From NCBI RefSeq assembly GCF_027744825.2, contig NC_071345.1, positions 13,393,501-13,457,500 of the forward strand: 64,000 nucleotides of DNA, given 5' to 3'. This document shows positions 24,701 to 38,815 of the stretch, piece after piece. The first letter of the stretch is position 1. Each line of letters starts with the position of its first letter. Made by a program: the position numbers and the translations under genes. The notes under the pieces are model-generated. The model did not search any database. It had not been told where the DNA came from and saw nothing but the letters and a program-made list of their open reading frames with translations. The stretch is from Synchiropus splendidus. Lineage: Eukaryota > Chordata > Actinopteri > Syngnathiformes > Callionymidae.

Positions 24701-27700
24701 TTCCTGCTTTGGTCCTGTCATTGGTTTTACTCTTCCTTAAAGGTGAGTCTCAGTGACTTTAAATAAAATTCATTTTCAGGAGAAACACACTTTTGTGGTC
24801 ACAGCTGAAGATTCCTGCGATAATTTAAAGGTCATGTATAAAGTTTCAGTTGCCCTCCATGATCATGAATCGCACTGGTGCAGGGGTTGAAGTTGAAGGA
24901 AAGATAAGGATAATGTGAGCCATCATGTTGTATGACATTTAAAGACGGCACTCCAGGTACACCGTTGTACCATGTGGCATGTGATTTTGTTTCAATTGCG
25001 TTTGTTTACCTAATTCCTTTTGGGAATGTGCACGTAGTGGTTAAATAATTAATTCATTGTTGCACTGTGTGCTGTGAAAGCTGTGGGAACATGGTGTCAC
25101 ATGCTTCAGCCTCCTGATTCGAAACTTAGCACACACCTTGTGACAAACCCCATCAAGGAAATAATGGTGCGACTCTCCTTTATCCTCCTCAAATTCCTTT
25201 AAATAAGAGCACAATTTACTTTTAGGTATCATAATGAGTTTGTGTACGCCGCCAATAGGAAGTTATTTGTTGGCCAGCGCAGCAGAAAAGGGGGGAAATT
25301 GTTAGAGATTATGAAGATTCTTGTCATTCAAACATCAGTCGCTGCTGATTCTTGGTGATAGCAAGCGGTGTTTATTTGGTCACCTTTATGCCAAGAGTGA
25401 TGGCTCATCAAAAGTTGCGATATTCTTTCGTTCAAAAATGTAAATATAGATACATCTGCAGCCGCATGAATCCTTCTTGGTTCCATCTATTGGCAAGGCT
25501 GTTCAAACGCTCAGTGATTGAACGTATTGTGGAGCTTCTGTATCACAACTTGAATGCTCCTCTTTTACACGTACGCCTTTACGGAACTCAAATGCCTTCC
25601 CAGCGTGCCCGACAACCACCGACAGCTGTGTATGTGCACGCACATCTGTCACACTGTTTGCGTGCACCATCTAGACTGCTAAACAGCTGAGCCCAAATTG
25701 AAAGTCAGCTCTGGCTGCCATTCCCTATATTTACCAAATGACTCACTCACAGCAGAAATGTGTTTGGACACAGTCAGTGTTCACACAGTCAGTTATGACG
25801 TCTCTGACAGCAGCAGAATAATTGAATTAGAGTGCGGAAAAGACTGTTTTATGTCTGTCTTGGTGGCGAGATGTTTCTGAAAATGAAAATTTTATGTTGT
25901 TATGTTTGTAATAGCTGCTAATGATTTTTGATGCAGACAATTGAATATTTAGGAAATACCCTTCTTATATTGCTATGGAACTGTTTAGAGCAAAAAAAAA
26001 AAAAAAACATCCTGTGAAAACAGCATATTGCTATTTAGCACCGCCTCATCATACAGCAATAATGATCATTTACATCATCTCAGCTCAACTGTTTTGTCAA
26101 ACTTGACTTCAGCCAATGATGCACTTTGTAAAACAGACTTTTTTTTTCATAATAATTTGAGTCATTTCTCAGACACCAATAGAAGTATAACCATGAGTTT
26201 TAGGAAGACGTGATGAGCAGGAAATAAAATGCAGATACACCATTAAGAAACTGTCAGTGGAAAGCATTGCAAGTTTAAAGCCTTTCTCAAGTACTGCTTC
26301 TTAATTTCCCATTTAAAAATCCCAAAATCAATTGGTAAGTTGCTTCACAAAATGACTGCCAAAAAATGGCCACCCCACTGTTTGTATCAGGACCTGTGGA
26401 CTTACAAGAGAAGTTTTCCAGTGGAGAATCCTGATCTTTTGAAATCTGAGAAAGATGGAGAAACTCAAGGCCATGGAGCATTTTTAAGGAGAAGTATTCA
26501 AAATCAATCCTGGGAGTCCGTGAAGTACTGGGGTGGTGTGTCCGTCTTGATACGCTAATTACAATGCTAGCAGCAGCGTTTTGAACTGGCATGAAACGGA
26601 CGACTGGATGGGCAATGGAAAAATCAAAGAAACGAAGTCATTCAATTGAATTTATCGGTGTCATGTCAAAGCTCAATAGAGATTGTCGAACTTGTGTCTG
26701 TTGTTCTGAATGTTTCTTCTGTGGTACAGCACTAGCACCTAGCAAATAAGACAGCACTGTGCCTGTATGAAGATGCTTCATAACAGTCCTATATTAGCAA
26801 AACATTCACATGGTGGAACCAGTTGGTGTGTTCTTTTTGGATTCTGTTTTGAGAAAATATGGAGACAGAAAATGCAAAATATGTGTGGTTGGCAGGCCAA
26901 TTGGGCCAAAGCCGAATGCATCAGCATGCAATGATAGAAGCTAACTTCGGCATTAGCATGGGAGGCAAAACTCCACTTTCCCCACGTACATACATTCTGC
27001 TGCTACTCCGAAGGAATCCATGCTATTTGCACTTTTGTTAGATGTTCACTCTGGCCAGAGTTTTTGATAAGCACCCAGTCAAGTTGTCGTCTTGGATTCT
27101 GTGGTCTTGAACTCAAGTCTCTTATAGACTAGCGACTCCCTCCTGTAATAACAACAGTTTAATACCAAGTCCTGTAAAACTGATAACAGAATTTACTTTG
27201 TTGTACTCTAGCTCCAACGGAATCTGACAATCGAAATTCAAACGTTAAATCCATGAAATATTTTCCATGATGTATGAACTGTGCTACTGCTTGTATGTGT
27301 AAGTGTTTCATCAATATCTAAAATTGGTGTCACTTTTTAGGCTATTGTCAGCTGGGGCTGCAGTTATCTGCTATCCACAAGGGATAGCTTTCAGTGCACT
27401 GCAGACCAATGTTGTCGAGCCTTAGTGCTGAAAAAAGGAGAAGCAATATAGTGTGTTTCAATCCTCAATCACAACATGTGGACGGTGTAGTGTTTGCTCA
27501 AGCGTGTAACGTCCAGAGAAATTGCAGAACACCGTAATGTTTTTCACTCCTAAATATAATAACACCTGCAGGGGCCTGTACTTTTCCAGAGACGTTCATT
27601 CTCCAAAGAGATATTTGGGAAGGCAATCATGCTGTTCTCACAAGAAAACACAAATCATCCATTATTGAATTTCCCCAAAAGCTCAGTGCTCGGCGAAAGG

Positions 27701-27902
27701 TCCCTGGCGGCCACTGTCCATTGGTGTTCATATCATGAAGTCAGTTAATTGTCAGAGCCACAATCTCCCCCCCCCGCCCCCTGACAGTTGGGCGTCCCTG
27801 ACAGGAAGCCGCTAGTTCTCCTTCCTGACCAGGATGCTAATGTGTTTCACCACCATCTCTTCTACATGTTGAGCAATGTCCTTGTGAGGACATATGCTGC
27901 CT

Positions 27903-27927
27903 ACACACACACACACACACACACATA
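27903..27927. repeat. (CA)n microsatellite
   Basis: Perfect CA run of about 12 units. Confidence 0.95.
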
Positions 27928-29323
27928 TCCACTGACCACTCGAGCAGGCTTTTGGTCTGCCTCTTCTCTTCCTGTTTTTCCACGAGCCCACACTGTTGTC
28001 AGGCCGGGAAGCTGTAGGAAAGATACGCATGACAAAGTCTGTCTTTATTAAATTGGCAAAGAGTGACTGTAGTGCTTTCAGAGTCCATGTTTGTGTGTGT
28101 GTGAGAGAGGGAGAGAGAGAGGAAAGAGGAAGAGAAGGAAGAAGCGAGCACTAGAGAGATGGGGGTGGGGACCTAAGCCAAAGGCTAGAGGCTTATCCAA
28201 GATCCACTCTGGGCTCATCCCTGGATATTGCTGTTTGAAACCAGGAATTGAGAACAGAAGATGCAGATTTAAAAGAAAAAAGTCGTTCAATCATCTTTTT
28301 CCCCTTTGATATGTTGCACTTTTTTCTGAGTATGTTCACTTGAGAATATGTACTTTTGCCCAACTTCGAGGTTTACCTTGATTTTTATGGAATAAAATAG
28401 TTTTATTTCATCCCATATGATACCTGAAGGGTGATTTAAGAAGTCCTTGCTTTGTGTTTCACCTGTCTTGGATCTTTTTTTTTGTACATATTATGACCGG
28501 GCCTTTCTGGAACTGGAGGGAGGATTCGGAGTTTATTGTCCCGAACATCACAGGTAGTCAAAAACCTGATGATGCTGCGGGTTCTAGCATGGTCTTTATT
28601 TTGGCCATTAGTTTTCCACCATGCAGGTATTTTGTGGTAGGCGTCCCTCTCCCAGCTTACTGAGTGCAAAGAGGCACAGCTCAAGCCAATCCTGAAATCA
28701 CCACCTCCACTTAAACCTCACCAGAATACTCCGGCGGTTTTGCTCATCAGTTTCCACAGTGCTGTGTCTCTCCGCTTCGGTTGCCTCCAGTGCTCTTTAT
28801 TGTACCTGAAATGACTTAAATTTTAATGCTGCTTCCCTGCACTTAACTGGAACTCAGAGACAAGATAATTCAGCATGTTCAGTGTGGAAATACTGTACAA
28901 TTCTTGGATCACAATATGCACTTGACTTCCACTGAATGAAGTTTCGATTCTACCCTGTAGATTTCAAGCTCCCACAGGCCACATAAATCCACTTGCAGCT
29001 ATTGAAATCAGCCTTACACACAGCCTCTCCGTTTTCCCGTCCAAATTCTGCTGCTTAACTTGATGTTGCGTCTTTTGGCTCTCAGACTGTCGGATCCGGC
29101 ACCTTTTGATTGATTGGTTTGCATCTCAATGGGAAGCCACCACCATTTGGATAGGCACCTCAAAAGGCAGAGGCCATGGTTCTCGGCGGGAGGCCGCGGG
29201 AATACTCACCTAGTAAATGAACAGCCTCTTTTAGGTTTTGTCATCGGATGAAGTAACAAGAAGACCTCTGTAGAACCACTCCAAAATAGCAGACACCATT
29301 TTGCATCAAACAGAGAACTTGAA

Positions 29324-29640
29324 CTGGGGTCAAACTCGAGGCTCGTGGGCGAAATCCAACCTACCTAATCATTTTCTGTAGTCTCTAAGAGATCAAAATA
29401 ATATTCAATACGAATGAGAAACTTGTTTATTTTCGGTGTCGTGACTCACCGATGTTGCAATGTTTCAGGTTTTTCATTTGACTGAAGAAAATTTAATGAA
29501 AGCTAGAAAGGCAAATGATTGTTTTGAGTCTCAAGTAGAAACATTTCCCTCATTAACAACTGCCTTTCTCTTCAATAAATCTGAATATAGTTTGGCTCAC
29601 GATTTGAAAAATGTGGCCCTCTTGCATATTTGAGTTAAAA
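29324..29640 (+). mobile_element. Degenerate hAT-like non-autonomous repeat
   Basis: Begins CTGGGGTCAAACTCGAGGCT and continues with GTGGGCGAAATCCAACC, a decayed version of the CAGGGGTGTCAAACTC...GGGCCAAATC head shared by many fish non-autonomous hAT-like repeats. A second TGTGGCCCTCTTGCA block lies near its 3' end. The internal part is AT-rich with no ORF. Boundaries are approximate and no target duplication was found. Confidence 0.45.
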
Positions 29641-29830
29641 AGAGTACTAAATGTTTCACTTTTCATTGGGAAATAGATCAGCTGAAATTTAAGTTCAAGA
29701 TCTATGTTACAACACCATTTTTATTACTGAAACTTTGTTTCCAAACTGAAGACCAGCTGAAAACCACCTTGACAGCATTGACCTTTAAAAGAATCACACT
29801 GCTTAAGTTCAATTTCACTGTGCTGGCGAA

Positions 29831-29905
29831 AGGGCAGCATGGTGGATGAGTGACTACCGTTGATGACTTATAATACGAGGGTCGTGGGTTTAATCCATCT
29901 GGGAT
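29831..29905 (+). mobile_element. tRNA-like SINE head fragment
   Basis: GGGCAGCATGGTGGATGAGTG, followed about 50 bases later by GGTCGTGGGTTTAATCC, resembles the common fish repeat GGGCGGCACGGTGG...GGTCCTGGGTTCGAATCC with a decayed B box. It is not a functional tRNA: it lacks a closing acceptor stem and the B box has substitutions. Confidence 0.45.
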
Positions 29906-31814
29906 CTCTGAGGCCACCAGATTCTTCGGGTCTAACAGCACAAAAGCATGTTTCTTAACTCGCAAATAATTGGAAAATTGGTTTGTCTGATTCATTCTGT
30001 GGCACCGGACCTTTTTTCATGTATCATAAATGGATCAATATTTTATTATTCTATAGATTATTTTCATTTCTTTGCAGATTATGAAGGATCCTAAAGGAGA
30101 AATCTCTAGCTGATAAAATCATCTGAATTACATTCATCATCCTTTTTTGTATAATGAAAGTTTGTGTACTTGACTGATCTGAAATATTTTGGTGTCACAA
30201 GCTTCGGCTGTGCTCATTTTGGTGAACAACTAACAGCTGCGTGTGTTTGCCACATCCATGTGCTGCAGATAACAACCGGGAGGACAGAGGACAAGATAAG
30301 ACGCTGCTCTCTGTGGCCAGAGAATACGCCCTCCTCTCCCCCTCTCTCCTTCTTATCTGTCGCTCCGTTCCGACCTCCACCCTGTTGCTCGAGTGCTTAG
30401 TGGTGGGGGCGGAAAAGTGGCTGAAGTAAAAGTGAATATTACTAAAGAGCTTTCTGGTTAACGTAAAACTCATAATGACTTGCTTCTGGTCTGGGATTGA
30501 AAAGCGCTATCAGCCTGTTGCATAATAGGCAGCTCTCTTGGCATGCTACCGCTAGAAGAGAACAATGGCTGTTAGTGCCAAAAATATTCCTATTCAGTTA
30601 CGATGCAATGCCTGAAATGAATGGATCCGCATTCTCTTGACAGTCCGTCAAAATAACACATAGAATGTGACGTCCATTTTTCAGAGAAGTGGTGGCTATT
30701 AATCTTGGATTATAGTGGCGTTTCAGCCTCAATACACAATCACAATGGTGGCAATAGATTGAAAGTGGCAGCAAAAATGTCGGGTTTATGAGTGAAGAAA
30801 AGCTCCGGTTTGATAACCCCAGCATTTTAGCGGTTACGGAGTTCCCTGTTGTTACTTCTATTAAACGCTCTTTTTATTCATTACGCAACTAACAAGCACT
30901 TGTTTTGTTATGATGCATAATTTGAATTTTTTATTTCATGAAATGGTCTTCAGGATTAGTCAACGAAACAAAGCATCGCTGTTGTTATGAGACACAACCT
31001 GTGACTACAAAACGCTCAGTGTTTCTGTTATGTCACCGCTATTTCCAACTCTGAGAGGAGCGGCTCCGTCACACTCTGTTCACTGCTGCACAACCATGAG
31101 TTTTGCAACAATAAACCATAATTCCAAATCGAGGTTTGATAGTATTTTGTATCATCCTGATGCAGTTGCTGCCTTTTTGTTGCCTCCTGACAGAGATATA
31201 GCGGATCCGTTCACAAGGCTCCATTTACCATTATGCATTTAAAGGCATGTTAATTTGTGAAGAGTCACTTCCTCCACTCACCGTCTCCTGGCGATATTTG
31301 TTAAATAATGCAGAGAGATTGTGTCTCTCTTCTGTCAGCAGACGATTTTGCTTCTGCGTAAAAATGTTTGATTGAATGTGGTTTCCAGACGACACAACGT
31401 TACTTCTTTCTCATGTTTTGAACCCCATGACATGAACAACAATGCTGCTCAACATAGGCTACAAGCGTCATGCCGCCAATATATTTACTCTCATAAATGG
31501 TAACTGGACCGGATATCGCGTCAGACGTATATGCTGTGGTCCATGCTTAGGGGGATGAAGATTTTCTGGAGTTGATTGAACAAACAAACATTAATGCTCT
31601 TCTTAGTGGAGCATATCAAAGAAACATCAGTTGAGTGTATTGTTTTGTGGCAGGGAGACGCGCTCTGATGATGTCATCTCATGGCGCACTGTCCTCTGAT
31701 TTATCGCAAAACATTAACAAACTGAAACAGGCAGGAAGTTGCATCTTCTTCTTGTGCATTTTCACTAAAAAATGTAGAGGCAGTGGTATGGAAACCTGAC
31801 TAATAAAATGATAT

Positions 31815-31910
31815 ATACTGTTGACTTATAAGTCCAGCTTGTGTCCGTACCGATTTTTTTTCTTTTAAAATGTTGTGGGTGTGGCTTATATTCAGGTGCT
31901 CTCAACAGTT
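31815..31910 (+). mobile_element. Fragment of the CTTATAAGTC/CTTATATTC repeat family
   Basis: Contains TTGACTTATAAGTCCAGC and GGGTGTGGCTTATATTCAGG, words typical of an abundant vertebrate DNA-repeat family with CCGGACTATAAGTCGC termini. Related words occur at 46.82-47.44 kb. The termini are missing here. Confidence 0.35.
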
Positions 31911-32997
31911 TGGAATTTATGGTGTATTATGGGATCCACCTGACTCATCACAGTTTCAGCTCTTATTCAGTCCATCAGCCATGGTGTACGTGCGTGTGTG
32001 TTTGTGACGGCAGGATTGTGGACAGCATGACGTGAGCGATGATAAAGAATACACAGCTCAAGTTTAGGTCAGATCTGATGAACCTGTCGCTTTTCATGAC
32101 ACAGTTGTTTCACAGTCAGACGTCCGTCTCAAAAGGTTTAGTGGTTTTTCTGGTTGAATTTATATCCCTCAATTTACTGTTCTCTTCTTTCCTTCCAATA
32201 TAATTCTTCTTTTACAATATGCCCGTTTTGTGGAACGCATTTCTCCCATTAAGTTGCTTGTGTTTACGCATTTTTAAACTTTGCTCAAGAGCATGACTAA
32301 AATACCAAGTATTGTCCAACCCAGGGTCACAAGTTTTCACATGGTTCCATGGGTAAATGAATTCTACACTGAGTTTTTGCAACATTACTTCATTACGTGT
32401 GAGAGGAAGATATGTATTGATGAGCTCTTGTTTCGACAGTATCTTTATGTCGAAGAAGTAGTCGAGTGAAATCCAATATCCAAATGACATCATGGCTTTT
32501 GTGCGCCTATTGTGACCAATAGGTCATGAGAGAGATGAGCGGCAGATGAGTTGACTCTCCCGACGTGTCCTCCACCTGTCACACGTGCACAACGTGCTTC
32601 TGTTCCGCAGCACCAGATATCTGCCTGTCACCCAGATAAACAAACGCAAACCGGTTGAGTTGTCACACAGGACATGATTCATCAAGACACTGCCGGTATT
32701 ACTGAGACCAAATATCGCCCCAGGCTGTTGAAAAGGCGTTTCTGCATGTTGCGAATCCGGAAAAATCCAACTACGCAATTGGTTTAGATGAATTACTTTG
32801 GCTCTGTGGGTCGCAGCCTGAGTTTTTCTGGCCGATAAAATATTGGATTGATTGCTCCTGTATTAGGTGTTCTCACTTTAATGTTCCAAATATTACAGCC
32901 AGAAAACTATTCTTAAGCTTGTTCGAATCCAAGAGGAATAGATTTGGAGGTTTCATTTAAAATATTACAAACTTTTCTGAGATACTGACTCATACAG

Positions 32998-33045
32998 AAG
33001 GTTAGCTCACTGTCTGTGCCTCAGAAACTCTGGGGTTTTAATCCG
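32998..33045 (+). mobile_element. Possible second SINE head fragment
   Basis: AGGTTAGCTCACTGTCTGTG followed by GGGGTTTTAATCC is similar in order and spacing to the GTTAGCACTGTTGCC...GGGTTCGAATCC module of the same fish repeat. Short and diverged, so tentative. Confidence 0.3.
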
Positions 33046-36000
33046 TGAGAGGAGTGAGGTCGGCCCTTTGGCGAGGCGTTTGGCTCGGAGCAGTCAGCGA
33101 TTACTCAAGAAAGGGAATGGCAGCATTTGGGTGAACCATGGGAACCTGCTGAAGATCAGTCAGGTCTTGGTCACGGTGAGACACGTACAATTTAGCAAAA
33201 TTATTAAATGAAAAGCTTCTCAATGAATTCACTGGAGAAAGGACAACATATTAATGTATATAAACATGAGCCAAAACTGTCAGATCTGGTCCTTTTAGGC
33301 TGTGAAATGATCGAAAGAATCTCATCCGGTTACATTCCACCGCAGGCATTTTCAGGTGCCACAGCCAGTCAGTCGAGGATTCCCCATTGAAAAAGCTGAA
33401 GTTAAATAAATTCAAAAACCTCCATTTTAGAATTGACATGGACGCTGTCCATTCAACAAGAGTTGAACCCTCAACCACGAGACGGAGAGTAGTTAAACAT
33501 AAGAATCAGCAGAGTCCGTATGAAGTGTTGCCTGCTTGAAAACAAACTGCATCCGCGTCACAGACATGCAAAACAGAGCAGAATTAGTCGTTTCAATTCG
33601 AACCCCCGGCAGTTGAGGTGAGGATTGTGTTTAACTAGCCAAGGGTGACCCGGAATGACAGGCCAATTAGGAGGGTTAATCAGGTGGAAGCCAGCTCTTC
33701 AGTGTGGTTACCTGACATGACAAGGCCCAATACAAGAGGTGGCCAAGGTCAGCAGATGAGGAAGAAACTCACCCCAACAGCACAGGAAGAAAGAGTAAGG
33801 GCTTAACGTGTATTGTTCGGTGAGAGCAGCGAGTGGCAATTAGCCCCCTGGAGGATCCTCTCTGCAGCTCCAATAAGAACGGAGCTTCTCCCGGTAGTGA
33901 GCGTGTCAACGCTGCAGAAATGAGTGCAGGAACTGAGCGAAGGCGTTCAGTAAGGGGACATAAAAAGAAGCCTAAATCCATGCGTAGCTGAGTGATAATG
34001 GGGGCTTCAACTGTTGCAGTGCAGTGTGAGACTTGTAGTGCTTCCAGTAGTACCTCAACTAAGGGACTGAAATCTGTTCCACTGAAAACCTGAATCATCC
34101 CTTTGAGAACCAGGATTGTGTCACATATAATGTACAGATTAGGCACCGCTTTATAAACCCATGAGTTTGAGAGTTTTAATCTCGATTAAGCGCACTAAAG
34201 CAGAGCAATCACTAACTAAACTCTGGCATAGATGAAAAAAAAATCTCCCTTTAAATTACATTTTGAGCAGATAAAAACTGTGATGAATCGTAAGGTAACT
34301 CCACTGTGTGATTTAACAAGATTAAAAATGTTAGTCTATTGACAGCCCTAAAGAAACGGTTTGAGTCTTAAAAGACTGAGCGTGCGGTCTCCTGTGACCA
34401 TGAGATGCCCAGTCTGTGGTGCATCCAACGTTTGGTTTGTCTTCTGACCACGTTCATGTGAGGCATTTCAGTTTCCTGGAACATCCGGTCCAGTGAACAC
34501 AGCTGACTCCTGCAGTCGCATAGATGTGAAGCTGAGGATGTATGAATCAATGTTATCATGCTGTGACCAGCATTGGTTGTAAAGGTCAATAGACATGAGT
34601 TGAGTTAGTCACTAAGACAAAGCTGTGAAGAGAAACTGTTAACAGAAAGAACAATGCCTCCTCTCTACAAAAGCCCCGTGGGCTGCTGGTGGTCCTCAAT
34701 TAAAAATGAATCCTGGCGAGGGGCCTGAGAGGCACATGATAGTCTACATCTTGCTCATGCCAACTGCTGGCATTTGTGCTCAGTTGGCAAAGCTCTTTCG
34801 TCATGAAATAGTTGCCGTTTTTTGAATCATTAAGATGAAAAAAAAAATATCTCAGACAATACAAAATGATGAACGAATTCAGTTTAACCTGTGAACGTTT
34901 CCGAGTGGACTTTAAGAGAAGACAGAAAACACACACCAAGAGCCGTGTTTGAAGGACTATTTTAAGAAGTTTGCTGCTTGGACCAGCCAACCAATAAGCG
35001 AGTGGCTACTTCCCACTAAATAACTTTCCAGCTTCAGTTTTGATTCCAGCTGGCTCTACAAACCATTTTCAGCAGTAGATGAAGGGATTTCACACTTGCG
35101 GCTGCAGAACAGGAGGTGTGAAGTTGATTCAAATTGGTGAAAGAAGGTCAGTTTGCCATTTCAGCCAGCAGGAAACAAAAAAAGGAAATTGAATCAAGAC
35201 GATACTATCATGTATATCTCCTCGCTACGGCGTCAGTAAAACACCTTTTCATAATCATTTGGTCCGGGTGTCAACGGGAAATCACCGTGAGAGGAAATAA
35301 CACTGAGTTAGCAATTTGTTAATGGTTCGGAAGGCCAGATCAAGGGTTGGCAGAAGGGGAGAGACACTTGACAGGGTTGGTTTGGCAAACTCAAAAAAAA
35401 AAAAAAACACGTGAATCCAAATTTTTGTTTTCGAAGCATCCTCAGGTCTTTTTTAAGAGGAAATGCTGACGCAACATTCAGACACCAGAAGCTATTCCAA
35501 GCCATGTTGCCAGTGTAATTCGGTTCCTTGGCAAACCCAATACTTAATACCAGCGCTATCACAGGTTAATTTCAGAAAGCATTAACATATAGACGTTAAT
35601 GCTTATACACTGAGGCTATACAGAGAGAAGCATTTCATGTAATAGTACCAATGCCCACAAGTGCCAGCACTGTGCCCATAGGTCTGGCATATGTACTTCA
35701 TACTATTTAGTCATTTTCAATGGATTTGTGTGGACCCCTGAAATGTCTCCGTTTTTTGAAACCGGTGTAGTTTTCTTATGTACCTGTTAGTTTTTATAAC
35801 ATATATACTGCGTGACATACAATATTTCCAGCCTGCTTACTTATGTTCATTACAATATTGCTGACATTACTGTTCATCATGTCGGTGATGACAGTAAAAT
35901 AGTTGTTTACGCTGCTATTTTGCTGTCATCACAGACATCAGGAAGACATTCGGGTCCATTGCTACTGACCTGGATTGTCGATAAATCATCCTCCAGTCCA

Positions 36001-37861
36001 AAAGCCCAACAGACCATGTGCAAAATTCTCCGATTTTGAGTTGTATTTTTGCATGCATGTAGTGCGGACCAAGATGCCCCTCTGAGGACGTGACATTTTG
36101 AATGTTTTGCAAGTTGATTAATATATATGTGTAAACATATTTATATAGTAGTAGTTTGACATCATCATCAGTGCTCGACCCGAGTGGACCGGACCAGCCA
36201 AGCCAATAGGGTGACATGATAATCGACAGTTGGCCCCAGACGATCAGGTACTTATTGACAGAGAAAGATCAGGTTGGTAAATGTGCATCTGCATACAGAA
36301 GCAGCTGTAGACTTCCATGACTGTCACATGGTACACCTCTACGTCTCATGTGCAACGGTGCCTCTCTACACAAGCTAGCTAGTGTGGTGGTTGCCCCCCC
36401 CTCCTCACAATAGTGAGCTGTTCTACATGAAAACATCAGCTGAATATGAAATTGATTCCCAGCTCTCTCAGCGACCGCGCCATTTGACGTCATCATCGAG
36501 CAAGGATTGGATCCTGAAAGACTAGCGCAAGCAAATTGTGAATTATTTGTTGATATGTTTATCTTCGTCATTCTTTTCTGAGAAGCTTGTGAAGGATATT
36601 TGTGGGGCATTGCGTAAGCAGCAGCTCTCAGTTTAAAATCAACAAATCCCATGAGCCACTGCACTGTTTTCCAAGGGCATGGCATGATGTTTGACAACGG
36701 AGTGGTTGCTAAATCATCACTGACTCTCAGATAAAACAATGTGAAATAGCATGCTTCATTACAGCGTTGGTATGCTCTCTGTGTCATGCGGGTTCAAATC
36801 TGGTAACAATCTGTCTGTTATTCAAGATCATACGCAAGTGCTGGCTGATTGAATTCATAATTCATTTGTTTAACTGCTGCACACCCTTCATATATTTCAC
36901 TGATCTTTGTTCCTCTCACTATTTCAGCAATAATGTGGATTAGAATTTCGTGTATTCTAGTCACATTTTGGAATCTAGTGGCGTACAGCCAAGCAACCAA
37001 ATCTGAGAAGGGTGTTAGAGAGAGACGGAGAAGTCTGAAAGCGGGATTAACTCATTCTAGAAAACTGAAAAGGCCAACGGGTGCATCACAAGCACTTGGT
37101 TGTTTTAAAGTCAGTCACGTCTCTTTTCATGTCACATGCAAGCACATATGTGCGGAATTTGTATGGGAAAAGAAATCTGCTGCTATAAGACTGCAGGGCA
37201 CGGCCGACCTGGAGACATGGCTGATCTTGTCGTGAAACCAACAGGCTGAAGACTATTTCATCCAATGTCGGATCTCGTCATTTGAGGCGAATCGCAAGCA
37301 AGAAGCTGATACAGAGCTGTGGGTTGGCTTTCTAGAAAGATTTAAATCATAAAATATTCATCAGCACTCATCCATGTATCTTAAACATTTAAGGGTGGAG
37401 TGAATCCTTTACCTCACGTCATATTCATGACCACGTTTACATGCAGAGACGAGTCAGACTGAGACCTTTGTCCAGCAGCTGCCGACATAGTGAATCAAAT
37501 GACTGTGTTATGATGTGGCGCATCGTCCCCTGTAAAAGCTGTAGAAGTAGAAGTAAGTGAAGACGGTCGAAATAAAAACTACAGCTGAGTCAGGTTTCTA
37601 GTTTGAAGAAAAAAAAAACGTCATATAGATTAATGGTTCAGTTCTGTACAGTAGCGGCTGAAACAAATTGTTTTCTGGTTATTTCCATTGAAGTGGATAA
37701 ACCTTATTGTTGGTGTATATGTGGAATATTTATCATTGCGATAGTTTGAGAATAAATTCTTTGTATCGTTTGTTGAGGTTTGCATAAGCGCGCATCTGCC
37801 CGTCCAAACACTTTCATGCAGCATGATGATAACTGGATTATCTGTAGCTATAGGTTACTTC

Positions 37862-37896
37862 TTTATTTTATTTTATTTTATTTTATTTTATTTTAT
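37862..37896. repeat. (TTTTA)n microsatellite
   Basis: Seven near-perfect TTTTA pentamers. Confidence 0.95.
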
Positions 37897-37899
37897 TCT

Positions 37900-37990
37900 G
37901 TCAGCACTTTATTGCAAAACACTTTCCTAGTTGGTGGGCTCCACACTGACCATGGCAATAAATTCAATTCTGATTCTGATTCTAATTCGT
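37900..37990 (+). mobile_element. Probable non-LTR retrotransposon 3' tail
   Basis: GGCAATAAATTCAATTCTGA followed by repeated GATTCT units resembles the 3' ends of vertebrate CR1/L2-type elements, which finish in short tandem repeats such as (ATTCTG)n rather than poly(A). No reverse-transcriptase frame is preserved upstream. Confidence 0.35.
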
Positions 37991-38780
37991 ACAACAATGA
38001 CAAAATACAGTATCATAGTTGGACAAAGGTTTTTCAGATTAAGGCAAGAACTCAGCTGCCATTCAATGATGGCTATTGTCAAGCTATACACGTTCTACGA
38101 CTTAGTGCAACATTACAATTTGAAAGTGTGCAAATTGGGTGGTGTTGCAGGTCATGTCTGTCAATGACAGGAGGCAATAACTTGGTAGAAAAGGGTTTCC
38201 TCTGTGGTTTGGTTTGGAGTGGGTGATGCTAAATAATAATTTTCCACTTGATGGAAAAGTATGTCTGTGTCCTTACGGAACAGAAAGATTCATTCAGAGA
38301 ACAGCACACAAAATACCATGATTTACAGATAAAACTATGGCTATTTAAATCAGAGTTTTCGCACCTCGTGGTTTGCACCAGGGAGAGACTCAAATTCAAG
38401 ATGAAATTGACCCTTCTAAATTTTTTGAGACATTTTATCCACTGTATTAAATCTTCCCACCCTGCGCACTGTAGCATTTAGGATGTCTCGAGGGTAACGC
38501 ACAAAGAGCAGCCCTCAATGTCAATGTCGATTAAGCCATTGTCTCTGACTAGTTTCAAGCGTGGCAATACAGCCTGACAGCAACTTTCACAAACAAAAAT
38601 ATGCATATCTAGTTCTTGGTATTAGTGTGACAGAATTCTGTGTGTTTTCTTGAAAGACACTGACTCAAAAATCTTCTTTTCTCTCGGGTTCTTCCACCCA
38701 AAAAGGACCAAGGTGGCATTATCAGTGAAATAGAATGAAGTGTCACCTCCTGTGGGTATTTCCAGGACAAGTGGTGATTA

Positions 38781-38782
<2 letters not shown>

Positions 38783-38812
<30 letters not shown>
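38783..38812. repeat. (CA)n microsatellite
   Basis: Perfect CA run of 15 units. Confidence 0.97.

Positions 38813-38815
<3 letters not shown>

Larger units (their letters stand above)
21321..29323. other. Non-coding stretch, no gene recognised
   Basis: I see no coding exon. It contains the 21.8-kb hairpin, a 16-base A run (25992-26007), a CA microsatellite (27903-27927) and an adjacent GT/GA-rich tract (28088-28130). A short block at 23.79-23.87 kb rich in ATTA/TAAT homeodomain-like words is a candidate regulatory element. Open frames of up to 112 codons match nothing I recognise. Confidence 0.5.
29906..37860. other. Non-coding stretch, no gene recognised
   Basis: I see no exon that can be supported. 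The longest frame without a match is 172 codons on the minus strand (36787-36269), which is compositionally unremarkable and without a domain. A 15-base A run lies at 35393-35407 and a full CRE TGACGTCA at 36485-36492. Two short repeat fragments lie near 31.8 and 33.0 kb. Confidence 0.5.

Noticed and set aside
26340..26558. 72-codon plus-strand frame suspected to be a Tc1/mariner transposase fragment
   Set aside because: Only a weak WGG-like resemblance; no DDE residues and no inverted repeats nearby.
33585..33615. Possible minus-strand tRNA from GGGTTCGAATTG
   Set aside because: B-box word only; no cloverleaf can be built around it.
36269..36787. 172-codon minus-strand open frame
   Set aside because: No domain, no family resemblance, no splice or promoter context; compatible with chance.
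36740..36805. Possible tRNA from a GGGTTCAAATC B-box word
   Set aside because: No matching A box, anticodon stem or acceptor stem could be found upstream.
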